A stretch of 47,913 nucleotides of DNA from Rhodobacterales bacterium (GCA_013297695.1 JAAFHX010000006.1:1-47913), one strand, 5' to 3'. Shown: positions 34,685 to 43,602, counted from the first letter of the stretch. A program made the numbers and translations. The notes: generated from the sequence alone by a model not told the origin.

Positions 34685-35416
34685 TTCAACTGTGAAATCA
34701 TAGGCGTCGCCACGATAGAGCGAGCGTGTGAATTCCACGACACGACCCGAAGGCAGATAGCCCAGCCGTTCGATCTGCAACCCCGCCGCACCTTCGGCAA
34801 CCCCCAGAAGGCCCGCATCCCGCGCCCCGATGCTGGCCGCCGAAATGCGCTGTACCGCGCGCACCGGGCGCAGTCCGCGTGTTTCCAGAACGGAATAGAG
34901 CGACGCGACGACCGATTCGGGGGTGGGCAGCAGGTCGGCCGACAGGGCCGCCCGCTCGATCGCCAGCGGCACGCCGTCGGACCGCCGCACCCGGTCCAGC
35001 CGGGCGACCTGCGTACCCGCGCCAAGGCCAAGCGCCATGACTTCGGCAGGCGACGGCACATGCAGCGCGCGGTTCAGCCAGACTGAATCCACCGATTTGC
35101 CGCGCCGGGCCATGTCCTCGGTGAACGAGGTCAGCAGCGACAGCGCCTGTTCGATCCGCTCCACCGGGGCGGCGACGAAGGTGCCGGACCCGCGCCGCTG
35201 CACCAGTTGCCCGGACCCGACAAGGGTCTGCACCGCCTTGCGCACCGTGACCCGCGACAGGCCGGTCAGCGCCGCCATGTCCCGTTCGGGCGGCAGACTG
35301 TCTCCGGGTGACAGGCGACCCGTTGCGATGGCCTCGGCGATGCGGCGCTGCAGTTGCAGGTACAGCGGGCCCGCGCCCGTCGCGTCAAAGCCGCCGGGGT
35401 GAAAGATGCGGTCCAT
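34652..35416 (-). CDS. GntR/HutC-family regulator of the amino-sugar locus
   Basis: 254 residues. The N-terminal winged helix-turn-helix spans about 10-80 (LYLQLQRRIAEAI..LPPERDMAALTGLSRVTVRKAV..GSGTFV), and a UTRA effector domain follows, with RADLLP-like and SLYRGDAYDF motifs. Members such as NagR/YvoA sense phosphorylated amino sugars. The ATG overlaps the kinase stop. Likely operators are the mirrored direct repeats in the promoters at 36262-36374. Its 3' end lies in a tandem repeat array, so the terminal residues may vary between strains. Confidence 0.92.
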   Translation of the reverse strand: MDRIFHPGGFDATGAGPLYLQLQRRIAEAIATGRLSPGDSLPPERDMAALTGLSRVTVRKAVQTLVGSGQLVQRRGSGTFVAAPVERIEQALSLLTSFTEDMARRGKSVDSVWLNRALHVPSPAEVMALGLGAGTQVARLDRVRRSDGVPLAIERAALSADLLPTPESVVASLYSVLETRGLRPVRAVQRISAASIGARDAGLLGVAEGAAGLQIERLGYLPSGRVVEFTRSLYRGDAYDFTVELKLAPEGAGD

Positions 35417-36243
35417 CAGCCGCCCTGCCGCGCCAGCCACAGGGCCCCGTCCAGCGCCGTGCCAAGCGGGTCTGCACGGTGCCAACGCCCGGCCAGCCGG
35501 TCGGCATATGTGGCCCCCAGCCCGCCAAGATAGACAACGGGAACCGGATCGTCGCCCTGAAGATGTGCGATGCAGGCCGCGACATGCCCGGTGGCCAGCG
35601 CCATCACCGATAGCGCGACCGGATCGTCCGATGCGACCAGGCGCGGGGCAAGGGCCGCCAGATCGGCAGGTCGCGCGCCCTGGGCAAAGGCCACGATGCC
35701 ATCCGCACCACCGAAGTCGTCCAGCAGCGCGCGGGCCAGCGGGGTCATCGGGCGAAAGCCATCCACCGCGCGCAGCGTTTCCGACAGCGCCCGGCGGCCG
35801 ATCCACGCCCCCGAACCCTCATCCCCCAGAACCAGCCCCCAGCCGCCGATCTGGCGGATCACGCCGCCACGCTGGCTGGCAAAGACCGACCCTGTGCCGG
35901 TGGCGGCCACCACGCCATCACCGTTGCGCAGGGCACCCCTGACCGAGATGACAGCATCGGTTTCCACCCGCGCCGAGGCAAAAGGCAGTCCCGCCGCCAA
36001 GCGCGCCACGCAATCGGCCAGATTGGCCCCGGCCATGCCCAGCACGGCCCGCAGCGCGGCGATCTCTGCCCCCTCGGGCAGGGCGGCCCGGGTTGCCGCA
36101 AGCACATTGGCCAGCGCACCATCCGGGTCTGACGCGATGTTCGCAGGACCTGCCCGGCCTTCGCCCAGAACCCTGCCGTCGGCATCGCAGACCGCCGCCC
36201 GGCAGCCCGTGCCGCCACCATCGATGCCAAGGAACAGACGCAT
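35416..36243 (-). CDS. BadF/BadG-type N-acetylglucosamine (possibly MurNAc) kinase
   Basis: A 275-residue ASKHA-fold kinase. Phosphate-1 motif is LGIDGGGTGCRAAV, then GMAGAN, ATGTGSVFAS and GWGLVLGDEGSGAWIGRRAL. The closest known functions are GlcNAc kinases and the clostridial MurK, which phosphorylates both GlcNAc and MurNAc and is encoded next to murQ. Here murQ is the divergent neighbour, so dual specificity is a reasonable inference. GGAGG lies upstream of the ATG, and a promoter with operator lies at 36262-36289. Confidence 0.88.
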   Translation of the reverse strand: MRLFLGIDGGGTGCRAAVCDADGRVLGEGRAGPANIASDPDGALANVLAATRAALPEGAEIAALRAVLGMAGANLADCVARLAAGLPFASARVETDAVISVRGALRNGDGVVAATGTGSVFASQRGGVIRQIGGWGLVLGDEGSGAWIGRRALSETLRAVDGFRPMTPLARALLDDFGGADGIVAFAQGARPADLAALAPRLVASDDPVALSVMALATGHVAACIAHLQGDDPVPVVYLGGLGATYADRLAGRWHRADPLGTALDGALWLARQGG

Positions 36244-36261
36244 GAAACCTCCGTTTCATCA

Positions 36262-36289
36262 AGGATACCAAAACAATACCAAATGAAAA
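36262..36289 (-). promoter_or_regulatory. Promoter and operator of the kinase-gntR-SIS-nagA operon
   Basis: On the minus strand: -35 TTTTCA (36284-36289), a 16-bp spacer, and -10 TATCCT (36262-36267). The spacer and -10 contain TTGGTATTGTTTTGGTAT, a direct repeat of TTGGTAT. It mirrors the site in the opposite promoter, matching it at 15 of 18 positions. Confidence 0.6.
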
Positions 36290-36345
36290 GCAGATTCGAC
36301 AATCCACCGGTTTGCCGTGCATTTGCAGCCGGTGCGGAATCGTGC

Positions 36346-36374
36346 TTTACAATTGGTATTAGTTTGGCATTATT
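36346..36374 (+). promoter_or_regulatory. Promoter and operator of the murQ-ABC operon
   Basis: -35 TTTACA (36346-36351), a 17-bp spacer, and -10 ATTATT (36369-36374). The spacer holds TTGGTATTAGTTTGGCAT, a direct repeat spaced 11 bp, pointing opposite to the sister site. Binding of the GntR protein here would block RNA polymerase. Confidence 0.65.
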
Positions 36375-36395
36375 GCTCGTAGCAGGAGGATTCGT

Positions 36396-37301
36396 GTGAC
36401 CGATCGCCCGACAGAACAGCGCCACCCTGCCGCAGAAGGTCTGCAAACCCTTGCCCCCGCCGATGTGCTGACGCGACTGCTGGAGGCGCAGGTTGCGGCA
36501 GCCGGGGCGGTCCGGCCTGCCATTCCCGCACTGGCGGTGGCAGCACAGGCGGCGGCAGATGCGCTTGGTGCCGGTCACCGGCTGATCTATGCCGGTGCGG
36601 GAAGCTCTGGCCTGATGGCGCTGTCGGACTGTCTGGAGCTTGCCGGCACCTTCGGCATCAAGCCCGACCGCACGCCGATGCTGCTGGCAGGGGGCGCGGG
36701 CACGCTTCTGCACATGACCGGCGCGGTCGAGGATGATCCGTCGCTGGCCCAGGCCGATCTTGCCCGGGTGCGGCCCGGGCGGGGCGATGTGGTGCTGTGC
36801 CTGTCGGCGTCGGGCGGCACGCCCTATACGCTGGCCGTTGCCACAGCGGCGCGCGCGGCGGGGGCGCAGGTCATCGGGCTGGCGAATGTGCCGGGCTCGG
36901 CCCTGCTTGCGGCGGCAGACCATCCTGTTCTGTTGGACACGGGGCCCGAGGTCGTGGCAGGATCGACACGGTTGGGCGCGGCGACGGCGCAGAAAGTCGC
37001 CGTGAACCTGATCTCGGTTCTGGTGGGCCTGAACCTCGGACATGTGCACGAGGGGTACATGGTGAACGTGGTGGCCGACAACGCCAAGCTTGCGGACCGC
37101 GCGGCGCGCATCGTGGCGGCGCTTGCCGGGGTGCCGCAGGATGTGGCTGCGGCGGCGCTGGAACAGTCATGCGGGGCGGTGAAGCCTGCGATCCTGATTG
37201 CCGCAGGGGCGATGCCGGAAGATGCCGTTCGGCTGATTGCCGCCCGCGCCGGGCATCTCGGCCCGGCCCTGGACGACCTTCGCCGCAGCGAAAACCGATA
37301 A
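36396..37301 (+). CDS. murQ: N-acetylmuramic acid 6-phosphate etherase
   Basis: A 301-residue SIS protein with MurQ signatures: TEQRHPAAEGL at the start, YAGAGSSGLMALSD, LSASGGTPYTLA, EVVAGSTRLGAATAQK and NLISVLVGLNLGHV. It splits the lactyl ether of MurNAc-6-phosphate, giving GlcNAc-6-phosphate, which NagA then uses. It starts with GTG, with AGGAGGA five nt upstream. It leads the plus-strand operon with the ABC importer, which points to outside MurNAc-type sugars or cell-wall fragments as substrates. Confidence 0.95.
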   Translation: MTDRPTEQRHPAAEGLQTLAPADVLTRLLEAQVAAAGAVRPAIPALAVAAQAAADALGAGHRLIYAGAGSSGLMALSDCLELAGTFGIKPDRTPMLLAGGAGTLLHMTGAVEDDPSLAQADLARVRPGRGDVVLCLSASGGTPYTLAVATAARAAGAQVIGLANVPGSALLAAADHPVLLDTGPEVVAGSTRLGAATAQKVAVNLISVLVGLNLGHVHEGYMVNVVADNAKLADRAARIVAALAGVPQDVAAAALEQSCGAVKPAILIAAGAMPEDAVRLIAARAGHLGPALDDLRRSENR

Positions 37302-37335
37302 CCCGGGCAGAATGCCCGACAACTGGGAGAAGATG

Positions 37336-38601
37336 ATGACCACAGGTTTGCCGAAAGGGCTGCTGACTGCGGCGCTGTTGTCCACCACCCTTCTGGGCGG
37401 TGCCGCATGGGCGCAGGATGTCACGCTGACCATCGAAAGCTGGCGCAACGATGACCTGACGATCTGGCAGGACAAGATCATTCCCGCCTTCGAGGCGCAG
37501 AACCCCGGGATCAAGGTGGTCTTCGCCCCTTCCGCCCCGGCGGAATACAATGCCGTGCTGAACTCCAAGCTGGATGCGGGGTCGGCGGGTGACCTGATCA
37601 CCTGCCGCCCCTTCGACGCCTCGCTGGAACTGTACAACAAGGGCAAGCTGGCCGACCTGTCGGGGCTTGGTGCGATGGCCAACTTCTCGCCGGTGGCGAA
37701 ATCGGCCTGGCAGACGGATGACGGCAAGGCCACGTTCTGCGTGCCGATGGCGTCCGTGATCCACGGCTTCATCTACAACAAGGATGCCTTCGACGCGCTC
37801 GGGATTGCCGTGCCCGCGACCGAGGCCGAATTCTTTGCCGCGCTGGAAAAGATCAAGGCCGACGGCACCTATATCCCGATGGCGATGGGCACCAATGACC
37901 AGTGGGAAGCCGCCACGATGGGCTACCAGAACATCGGGCCGAACTACTGGAAGGGCGAAGAGGGGCGTCTGGCGCTGATCGCGGGGACACAGAAGCTGAC
38001 CGATCCGCAATGGGTGGCCCCCTTCACGCAACTGGCAAAGTGGAAGGACTATCTGGGCGACGGGTTCGAGGCGCAGACCTATCCCGACAGCCAGAACCTG
38101 TTCACCCTGGGCCGTGCCGCGATCTATCCGGCGGGGTCGTGGGAAATCTCGGGCTTCAACACCAATGCGGCCTTCAAGATGGGGGCCTTCCCGCCGCCGG
38201 TCGTGAACGCGGGCGATACCTGCTATATCAGCGACCACACCGACATCGCGCTTGGCCTGAACGCGGCGTCGCCCAATGCCGAGGCCGGGAAGAAGTTCCT
38301 GGAATGGGTCGGCAGCCCGGAATTCGCGACGCTTTATGCCAATGCGCTGCCCGGCTTCTTCTCGCTGAATGCTACGCCCGTGAAGATGGAAGACCCGCTG
38401 GCACAGGAATTCGTGTCCTGGCGCGACAAGTGCAAGTCCACGATCCGGTCCACCTACCAGATCCTGTCGCGCGGGACGCCGAACCTGGAAAACGAGACCT
38501 GGAACGCCAGCGCCGCCGTGATCAAGGGCACCGAGACGCCCGAGGCCGCAGCCGCGCGGCTGCAGGCCGGGCTGGCAAGCTGGTACGCGCCGCAGCAGTA
38601 G
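37336..38601 (+). CDS. ABC sugar-binding protein (CUT1)
   Basis: 421 residues with a Sec signal peptide (LLTAALLSTTLLGGAAWA, cut before QDVTL) and an extracellular solute-binding fold of family 1: TLTIESWRNDD, then IIPAFEAQNPGIKV and VFAPSAPAEYNAVLN. It captures a sugar in the periplasm for the following permeases. Locus context suggests GlcNAc, MurNAc or a disaccharide of them, but the ligand is not readable. ATG 37336 is spaced better from GGGAG than ATG 37333. A hairpin after the stop would favour high binding-protein output. Confidence 0.9.
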   Translation: MTTGLPKGLLTAALLSTTLLGGAAWAQDVTLTIESWRNDDLTIWQDKIIPAFEAQNPGIKVVFAPSAPAEYNAVLNSKLDAGSAGDLITCRPFDASLELYNKGKLADLSGLGAMANFSPVAKSAWQTDDGKATFCVPMASVIHGFIYNKDAFDALGIAVPATEAEFFAALEKIKADGTYIPMAMGTNDQWEAATMGYQNIGPNYWKGEEGRLALIAGTQKLTDPQWVAPFTQLAKWKDYLGDGFEAQTYPDSQNLFTLGRAAIYPAGSWEISGFNTNAAFKMGAFPPPVVNAGDTCYISDHTDIALGLNAASPNAEAGKKFLEWVGSPEFATLYANALPGFFSLNATPVKMEDPLAQEFVSWRDKCKSTIRSTYQILSRGTPNLENETWNASAAVIKGTETPEAAAARLQAGLASWYAPQQ

Positions 38602-38616
38602 GACTGCGGCGGGCGA

Positions 38617-38639
38617 GGCCCCGGATCAGGTCCGGGGCC
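38617..38639 (+). terminator. Attenuating hairpin after the binding-protein gene
   Basis: A 9-bp stem, GGCCCCGGA with TCCGGGGCC, closes a 5-nt loop and is followed by GCGTTTCTTC. It probably lets only part of transcription reach the permease genes. Confidence 0.65.
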
Positions 38640-38681
38640 GCGTTTCTTCTGCGGCGCTGTCGGGCGCTGGAGAAAGAAGAA

Positions 38682-38738
38682 CGGGGGGCTGTCTGCCCCC
38701 CCGCACCCCCCGAGGATATTTCCGAACGGAAGATGGGA
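38682..38738 (+). repeat. Rhodobacteraceae-type intergenic repeat, copy 2
   Basis: CGGGGGGCT hairpin with GCCCCCC (38683-38701), followed by ACCCCCCGAGGATATTTC and ending in AAGATGGGAAC. It matches the minus-strand element at 16917-16966. The first permease's ATG (38733) is the ATG of this repeat. Confidence 0.65.
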
Positions 38739-39665
38739 ACAGACGTGGCGCAGCGCAGACCGATCCGATGGCATATCGGGGTGTTCCTGGCCCCGGCCGT
38801 GCTGGTCTATACCGCCCTGATGATTTTGCCGCTGGCTGCCACGCTGAACCTGTCGCTGTTCAATGTCACCGAGGCGCGAGAGACGGTGTTTGTCGGGCTG
38901 GCGAACTTCCGCAGGCTGTTCGGTGACCCGCTGTGGTCGGAGGCGTTCTGGAACGCGCTGGCCAACAACGCCTGGTTCTTCCTGATCCACATGATTGTTC
39001 AGAACCCCATCGGCGTGCTTCTGGCGGCACTTCTGTCCTCGCCGAGGCTGAGGGGGGCGGCGTTCTATCGCACGGCGATCTTCATTCCGACGATCCTGAG
39101 CTTTGTCATCGTGGGCTTCGTCTGGAAGCTGATCCTGTCGCCGATCTGGGGCATCGCGCCGGGGATGCTGGATGCGGTGGGGTTGAAGGCGCTGTTCGTG
39201 CCGTGGCTGGGCAAGGAACAGTATGCCCTGACCGCGCTGGCGCTGGTGTCGGTCTGGCAGTTCGTGGGCATTCCGATGATGCTGATCTATGCCGCGCTGC
39301 TGTCGATCCCCGACGAGGTGCTGGAGGCGGCCGAGATGGACGGCATCACCGGGGCCAGCCAGTTCTGGAAGATCAAGCTGCCGCTGATCCTGCCCAGCAT
39401 CGGGATCATCTCGATCCTGACATTCGTGGGCAACTTCAACGCGTTTGACCTGATCTACGTGGCGCAGGGCGCGCTGGCGGGGCCGGATTTCGCGACCGAC
39501 ATCCTGGGCACGTTCCTGTATCGGACCTTCTTCGGGTTCCAGTTGCAACTGGGTGATCCGCACATGGGGGCGACGATTGCCACGGCGATGTTCGGCGTGA
39601 TCCTTCTGGGCGTCTGCATCTATCTGTTCGGCGTCCAGACGCGGCTGCGCCGCTATCAGTTCTGA
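38733..39665 (+). CDS. ABC sugar permease 1 (MalF-type)
   Basis: A 310-residue inner-membrane protein with six transmembrane helices and the EAA loop EAAEMDGITGASQFWKIKLPLI that contacts the ATPase. N-terminal residues IGVFLAPAVLVYTALMILPLA form helix 1. The start is not sure: ATG 38733 lies in a dispersed repeat with poor ribosome-site spacing, whereas GTG 38745 has GGGA six nt ahead. It follows the binding-protein gene by 131 bp and precedes permease 2 by 10 bp. Confidence 0.9.
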   Translation: MGTDVAQRRPIRWHIGVFLAPAVLVYTALMILPLAATLNLSLFNVTEARETVFVGLANFRRLFGDPLWSEAFWNALANNAWFFLIHMIVQNPIGVLLAALLSSPRLRGAAFYRTAIFIPTILSFVIVGFVWKLILSPIWGIAPGMLDAVGLKALFVPWLGKEQYALTALALVSVWQFVGIPMMLIYAALLSIPDEVLEAAEMDGITGASQFWKIKLPLILPSIGIISILTFVGNFNAFDLIYVAQGALAGPDFATDILGTFLYRTFFGFQLQLGDPHMGATIATAMFGVILLGVCIYLFGVQTRLRRYQF

Positions 39666-39675
39666 GGGGGACGCA

Positions 39676-40515
39676 ATGGCGCAGGCCCGCAGTCATTTCG
39701 GCCGCAGCATCGCCGCCCATGCGGTGCTGCTGACCTATACGGTGATCGCGCTGTTCCCGGTCTTCGTGATCGTCATCAACAGCTTCAAGTCGCGCAAGGC
39801 GATCTTTTCGGAACCGCTTGCGGTGCCGACGCCTGCCACCTTTGACCTGATCGGCTATGCGACCGTGCTGAAGCAAGGCGACTTTTTCCAGTATTTCCAG
39901 AACTCGATGATCGTGACGGTGGCCTCGCTGTTCTTCGTGCTGCTGTTCGGCGCGATGGCGGCCTTTGCGCTGTCGGAATACCGGTTCCGGGGCAACCTGA
40001 TGATGGGGCTCTATCTGGCGCTTGGCATCATGATCCCGATCCGGCTGGGCACGGTGGCGATCCTGCAGATGATGGTGGCCTCGGGGCTGGTGAACACGCT
40101 GGCCGCGCTGATCCTCGTCTATACCGCGCAGGGGCTGCCGCTGGCGGTGTTCATCCTGTCGGAGTTCATGAAGCAGGTGTCGGATGACCTGAAGAATGCC
40201 GGGCGGATCGACGGGCTTTCCGAATACCGCATCTTCTTCACGCTGGTGCTGCCGCTGGTGCGCCCGGCGATGGCGACGGTGGCGGTGTTCACCATGATCC
40301 CGATCTGGAACGACCTGTGGTTCCCGCTGATCCTTGCCCCGGCGGAAAGCGTCAAGACGATCACGCTCGGCAGCCAGGTGTTCATCGGGCAGTTCGTCAC
40401 CAACTGGAACGCGGTGCTCGCGGCGCTGTCGCTCGCCATCCTGCCGGTGCTGGTGATGTATCTGATCTTTTCGCGTCAACTGATCCGCGGGATCACTGCG
40501 GGGGCCGTGAAATGA
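39676..40515 (+). CDS. ABC sugar permease 2 (MalG-type)
   Basis: A 279-residue inner-membrane protein with six predicted helices. The EAA-like loop reads LKNAGRIDGLSEYRIFFTLV, and the region FPVFVIVINSFKSRKAIF after helix 1 is typical of MalG-type CUT1 permeases. GAGGGGG precedes the ATG. Its stop overlaps the start of the oxidoreductase gene as ATGA, so the oxidoreductase is made along with the transporter. Confidence 0.92.
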   Translation: MAQARSHFGRSIAAHAVLLTYTVIALFPVFVIVINSFKSRKAIFSEPLAVPTPATFDLIGYATVLKQGDFFQYFQNSMIVTVASLFFVLLFGAMAAFALSEYRFRGNLMMGLYLALGIMIPIRLGTVAILQMMVASGLVNTLAALILVYTAQGLPLAVFILSEFMKQVSDDLKNAGRIDGLSEYRIFFTLVLPLVRPAMATVAVFTMIPIWNDLWFPLILAPAESVKTITLGSQVFIGQFVTNWNAVLAALSLAILPVLVMYLIFSRQLIRGITAGAVK

Positions 40516-41534
40516 TCCGTGTGCTGGTCGCCGGTCTGGGCAACATGGGGCGCAGCCATGCGCTGGCCTATCACCATGACCCGGCCTTTCAGGTGGTGGG
40601 GCTGGTGAACCGGTCCGCGCCTGATCTTCCCGAGGCGCTGCGGGGCTATCCCGTCAGCCCGGACTTCCGCGAGGCGCTGGCGCGGCTGAAGCCGGACCTC
40701 GTCTGCATCGCCACCTATTCCGACAGCCATGCCGACTATGCCGTGGCTGCGCTGGAGGCGGGGTGCCACGTCTTTGTCGAGAAGCCGCTGGCGACGACCG
40801 TGGCCGATGCGGAACGGGTTGTGGCGGCGGCAGCGCGCGCTCGGCGCAAGGTGGTGGTGGGCTATATCCTGCGCCACCATCCAAGCTGGCAGCGCCTGAT
40901 CGCCGAGGCGCGCGCGATGGGCGGGCCTTACGTGTTCCGCCTGAACCTGAACCAGCAAAGCCAGGGTCCCACCTGGGAGGTTCACAAGGCGCTGATGCAG
41001 ACCACGTCGCCCATCGTCGATTGCGGCGTCCATTACGTCGACGTGATGTGCCAGATCACCGACGCCCCCCCGGTCGAGGTGCGGGGCATGGGCCTGCGCC
41101 TGTCGGACGAGATCGCACCGGAGATGTACAACTACGGCCATTTTCAGGTGCTGTTCGGCGATGGCAGCCTTGGCTGGTACGAGGCGGGCTGGGGGCCGAT
41201 GATGTCGGATACCGCCTTTTTCGTGAAGGATGTGGTCAGCCCGAAGGGGGCGGTTTCCATTCGCATGCCCGAGAATGCGAGGTCGGACGACATCGACACC
41301 CATACCAGAACCTCGCTGCTGCGGGTGCACCGGGTGGGTGCTGCGGATGAGGATATCAGCATGGCGGGTGAGCCCGGCCATCAGGCGCTGTGCGACCGCG
41401 AGGCGGCCTTTGTGGCGCGGGCGATCACCGAAGACCTCGACCTGACGCGGCACCTGTCGGATGCGGTGCGGTCGCTGGCGGTGTGCCTGGCGGCGGATGA
41501 AAGCGTGCGGACGGGCATGCCGGTGAAATTGTGA
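40512..41534 (+). CDS. Gfo/Idh/MocA-family oxidoreductase
   Basis: 340 residues. The N-terminal Rossmann motif is VAGLGNMGRSHALAY, the EKP box VFVEKPLATT is around residue 95, and the substrate domain has DCGVHYVDVMCQ with a catalytic-type His. Such enzymes oxidise or reduce sugars and inositols with NAD(P). It is translationally coupled to permease 2 and followed by the ATPase, so its substrate is likely the imported sugar or a derivative. No such step is needed in the standard GlcNAc or MurNAc route, which makes its role here unexplained. Confidence 0.9.
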   Translation: MIRVLVAGLGNMGRSHALAYHHDPAFQVVGLVNRSAPDLPEALRGYPVSPDFREALARLKPDLVCIATYSDSHADYAVAALEAGCHVFVEKPLATTVADAERVVAAAARARRKVVVGYILRHHPSWQRLIAEARAMGGPYVFRLNLNQQSQGPTWEVHKALMQTTSPIVDCGVHYVDVMCQITDAPPVEVRGMGLRLSDEIAPEMYNYGHFQVLFGDGSLGWYEAGWGPMMSDTAFFVKDVVSPKGAVSIRMPENARSDDIDTHTRTSLLRVHRVGAADEDISMAGEPGHQALCDREAAFVARAITEDLDLTRHLSDAVRSLAVCLAADESVRTGMPVKL

Positions 41535-41544
41535 GGGGGCCGGG

Positions 41545-42543
<999 letters not shown>

Positions 42544-42544
42544 C

Positions 42545-42848
42545 CGCAGCAGGGGGTCGCAAGTGGCTGGTGAATTCCGGGCCTGCGCGCAGGTGCACAG
42601 CCTGGCGCAGAGGTCTTGCAGCGGGCGGCGGCTTTCGCCCGACCGGGACCAGACGATGATGCAAGGTGTCTGCATCGGCAGGCGCATCGGGTCGGGAAGG
42701 ATTGGCCGCGCCGATGCCAAATCCTGCGCGGAAAGGCGCCGGGGCATCAGCGCCACCCCCAAGGCGTTGCGTGCCGCGATCAGGGCAAGGCCGGTCGAGG
42801 CGACCCGGATGCCGCGCGCCGGGGTCAGGATCAGACCAGGAAAAAGGA
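42545..42848 (-). pseudogene. Remnant of a LysR-type regulator (C-terminal part)
   Basis: On the minus strand the frame reads GIRVASTGLALIAARNALGVALMPRRLSAQDLASARPI, then LQDLCARLCTCAQ: the end of a LysR effector domain with the usual GVALMPRRL block. There is no helix-turn-helix part, and no stop occurs before the frame runs antisense into the ATPase gene. The N-terminal two thirds, and the spacer to the divergent oxygenase, appear deleted around 42840-42850. Family assignment rests on about 90 residues. Confidence 0.5.
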
Positions 42849-42856
42849 GACCCGCG

Positions 42857-43602
42857 ACGGATGCCCTGATCCACCAGGACCGCTTTCCGCTTGACCGACC
42901 GGGCAGCCCGGGGTGCGCGGCGACGGTGGAGCGTTCGCGGGAAGAACTGGCGGCACAAGGGATGTACACCCTTGACGGCTTCCTGCGGCCTGCGGCCTGC
43001 GGCGCTGGAGCGTGCGGCGGCACAACTTGCACTTCCGCAAGGACCTGGGCGACTTGCCCGAAGGTCAAGCAGCACGAACCGAGTTCGAGACCCGAAACCG
43101 CACCATCTGCGGCAACCGGATGCCGGGCACCGTCGTGGTGCATCTTTGCGAATGGCCCATCTTGGCGGCCTTTCCGGGCGCGACGATGGACAGGCCCGCG
43201 CCAAGTACGACGGATGATCCGCTGGCGCGGCTGAAGGCCATGTCCTGCGGCGCGGGCGATACGCTCAAGCGGCACTTCGACCGAAGCGAGTTCACCACGA
43301 CGCCGCTGCTGGATGCCCCCGAGGCCGGGGGCGAGTTCGAATACCTGACGGACCCGCCGCAGGCCACGGATGCCACTTGCGGCGGCGGTGCCCGGCTGCT
43401 GCGCGGCAAGGACCCCGACCGAAAGCGCAGGGCGGTCAGCCCCGGCACGCTGAACATCTTTCGGGGCCGCAACACCGCGCATCGGATGGCACCGGTGCAG
43501 CGCGCGCAGCCGCGCATCATCTCGGTCTTCTCGTTCCACGAGCGTTTGGGACTGCGGTTCACTGCCGACGCGCGGCCTGGGTTCCAAGGTCGGGTCGCCC
43601 GA
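42857..43602 (+). pseudogene. Broken Fe(II)/2-oxoglutarate oxygenase (HalD/BesD-like family)
   Basis: Frame A from 42857 reads DALIHQDRFPLDRPGSPG to MYTLDGFLRP. Coding then jumps to another frame at RRHNLHFRKDLGDLP and runs through ETRNRTICGNRMPGTVVV, RHFDRSEFTTTPLL, EAGGEFEYLTD and GTLNIFRGRNTAHRM. The iron site HFD plus distal His in NTAHR are kept, as in hydroxylases rather than halogenases. Between the halves lie three copies of CCTGCGG (42982-43002), where an extra unit shifts the frame, and probably a loss of some codons. The expected start is ACG (42857) behind AAGGAG, and the expected stop is CGA (43600), each one base from ATG and TGA. Confidence 0.6.
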
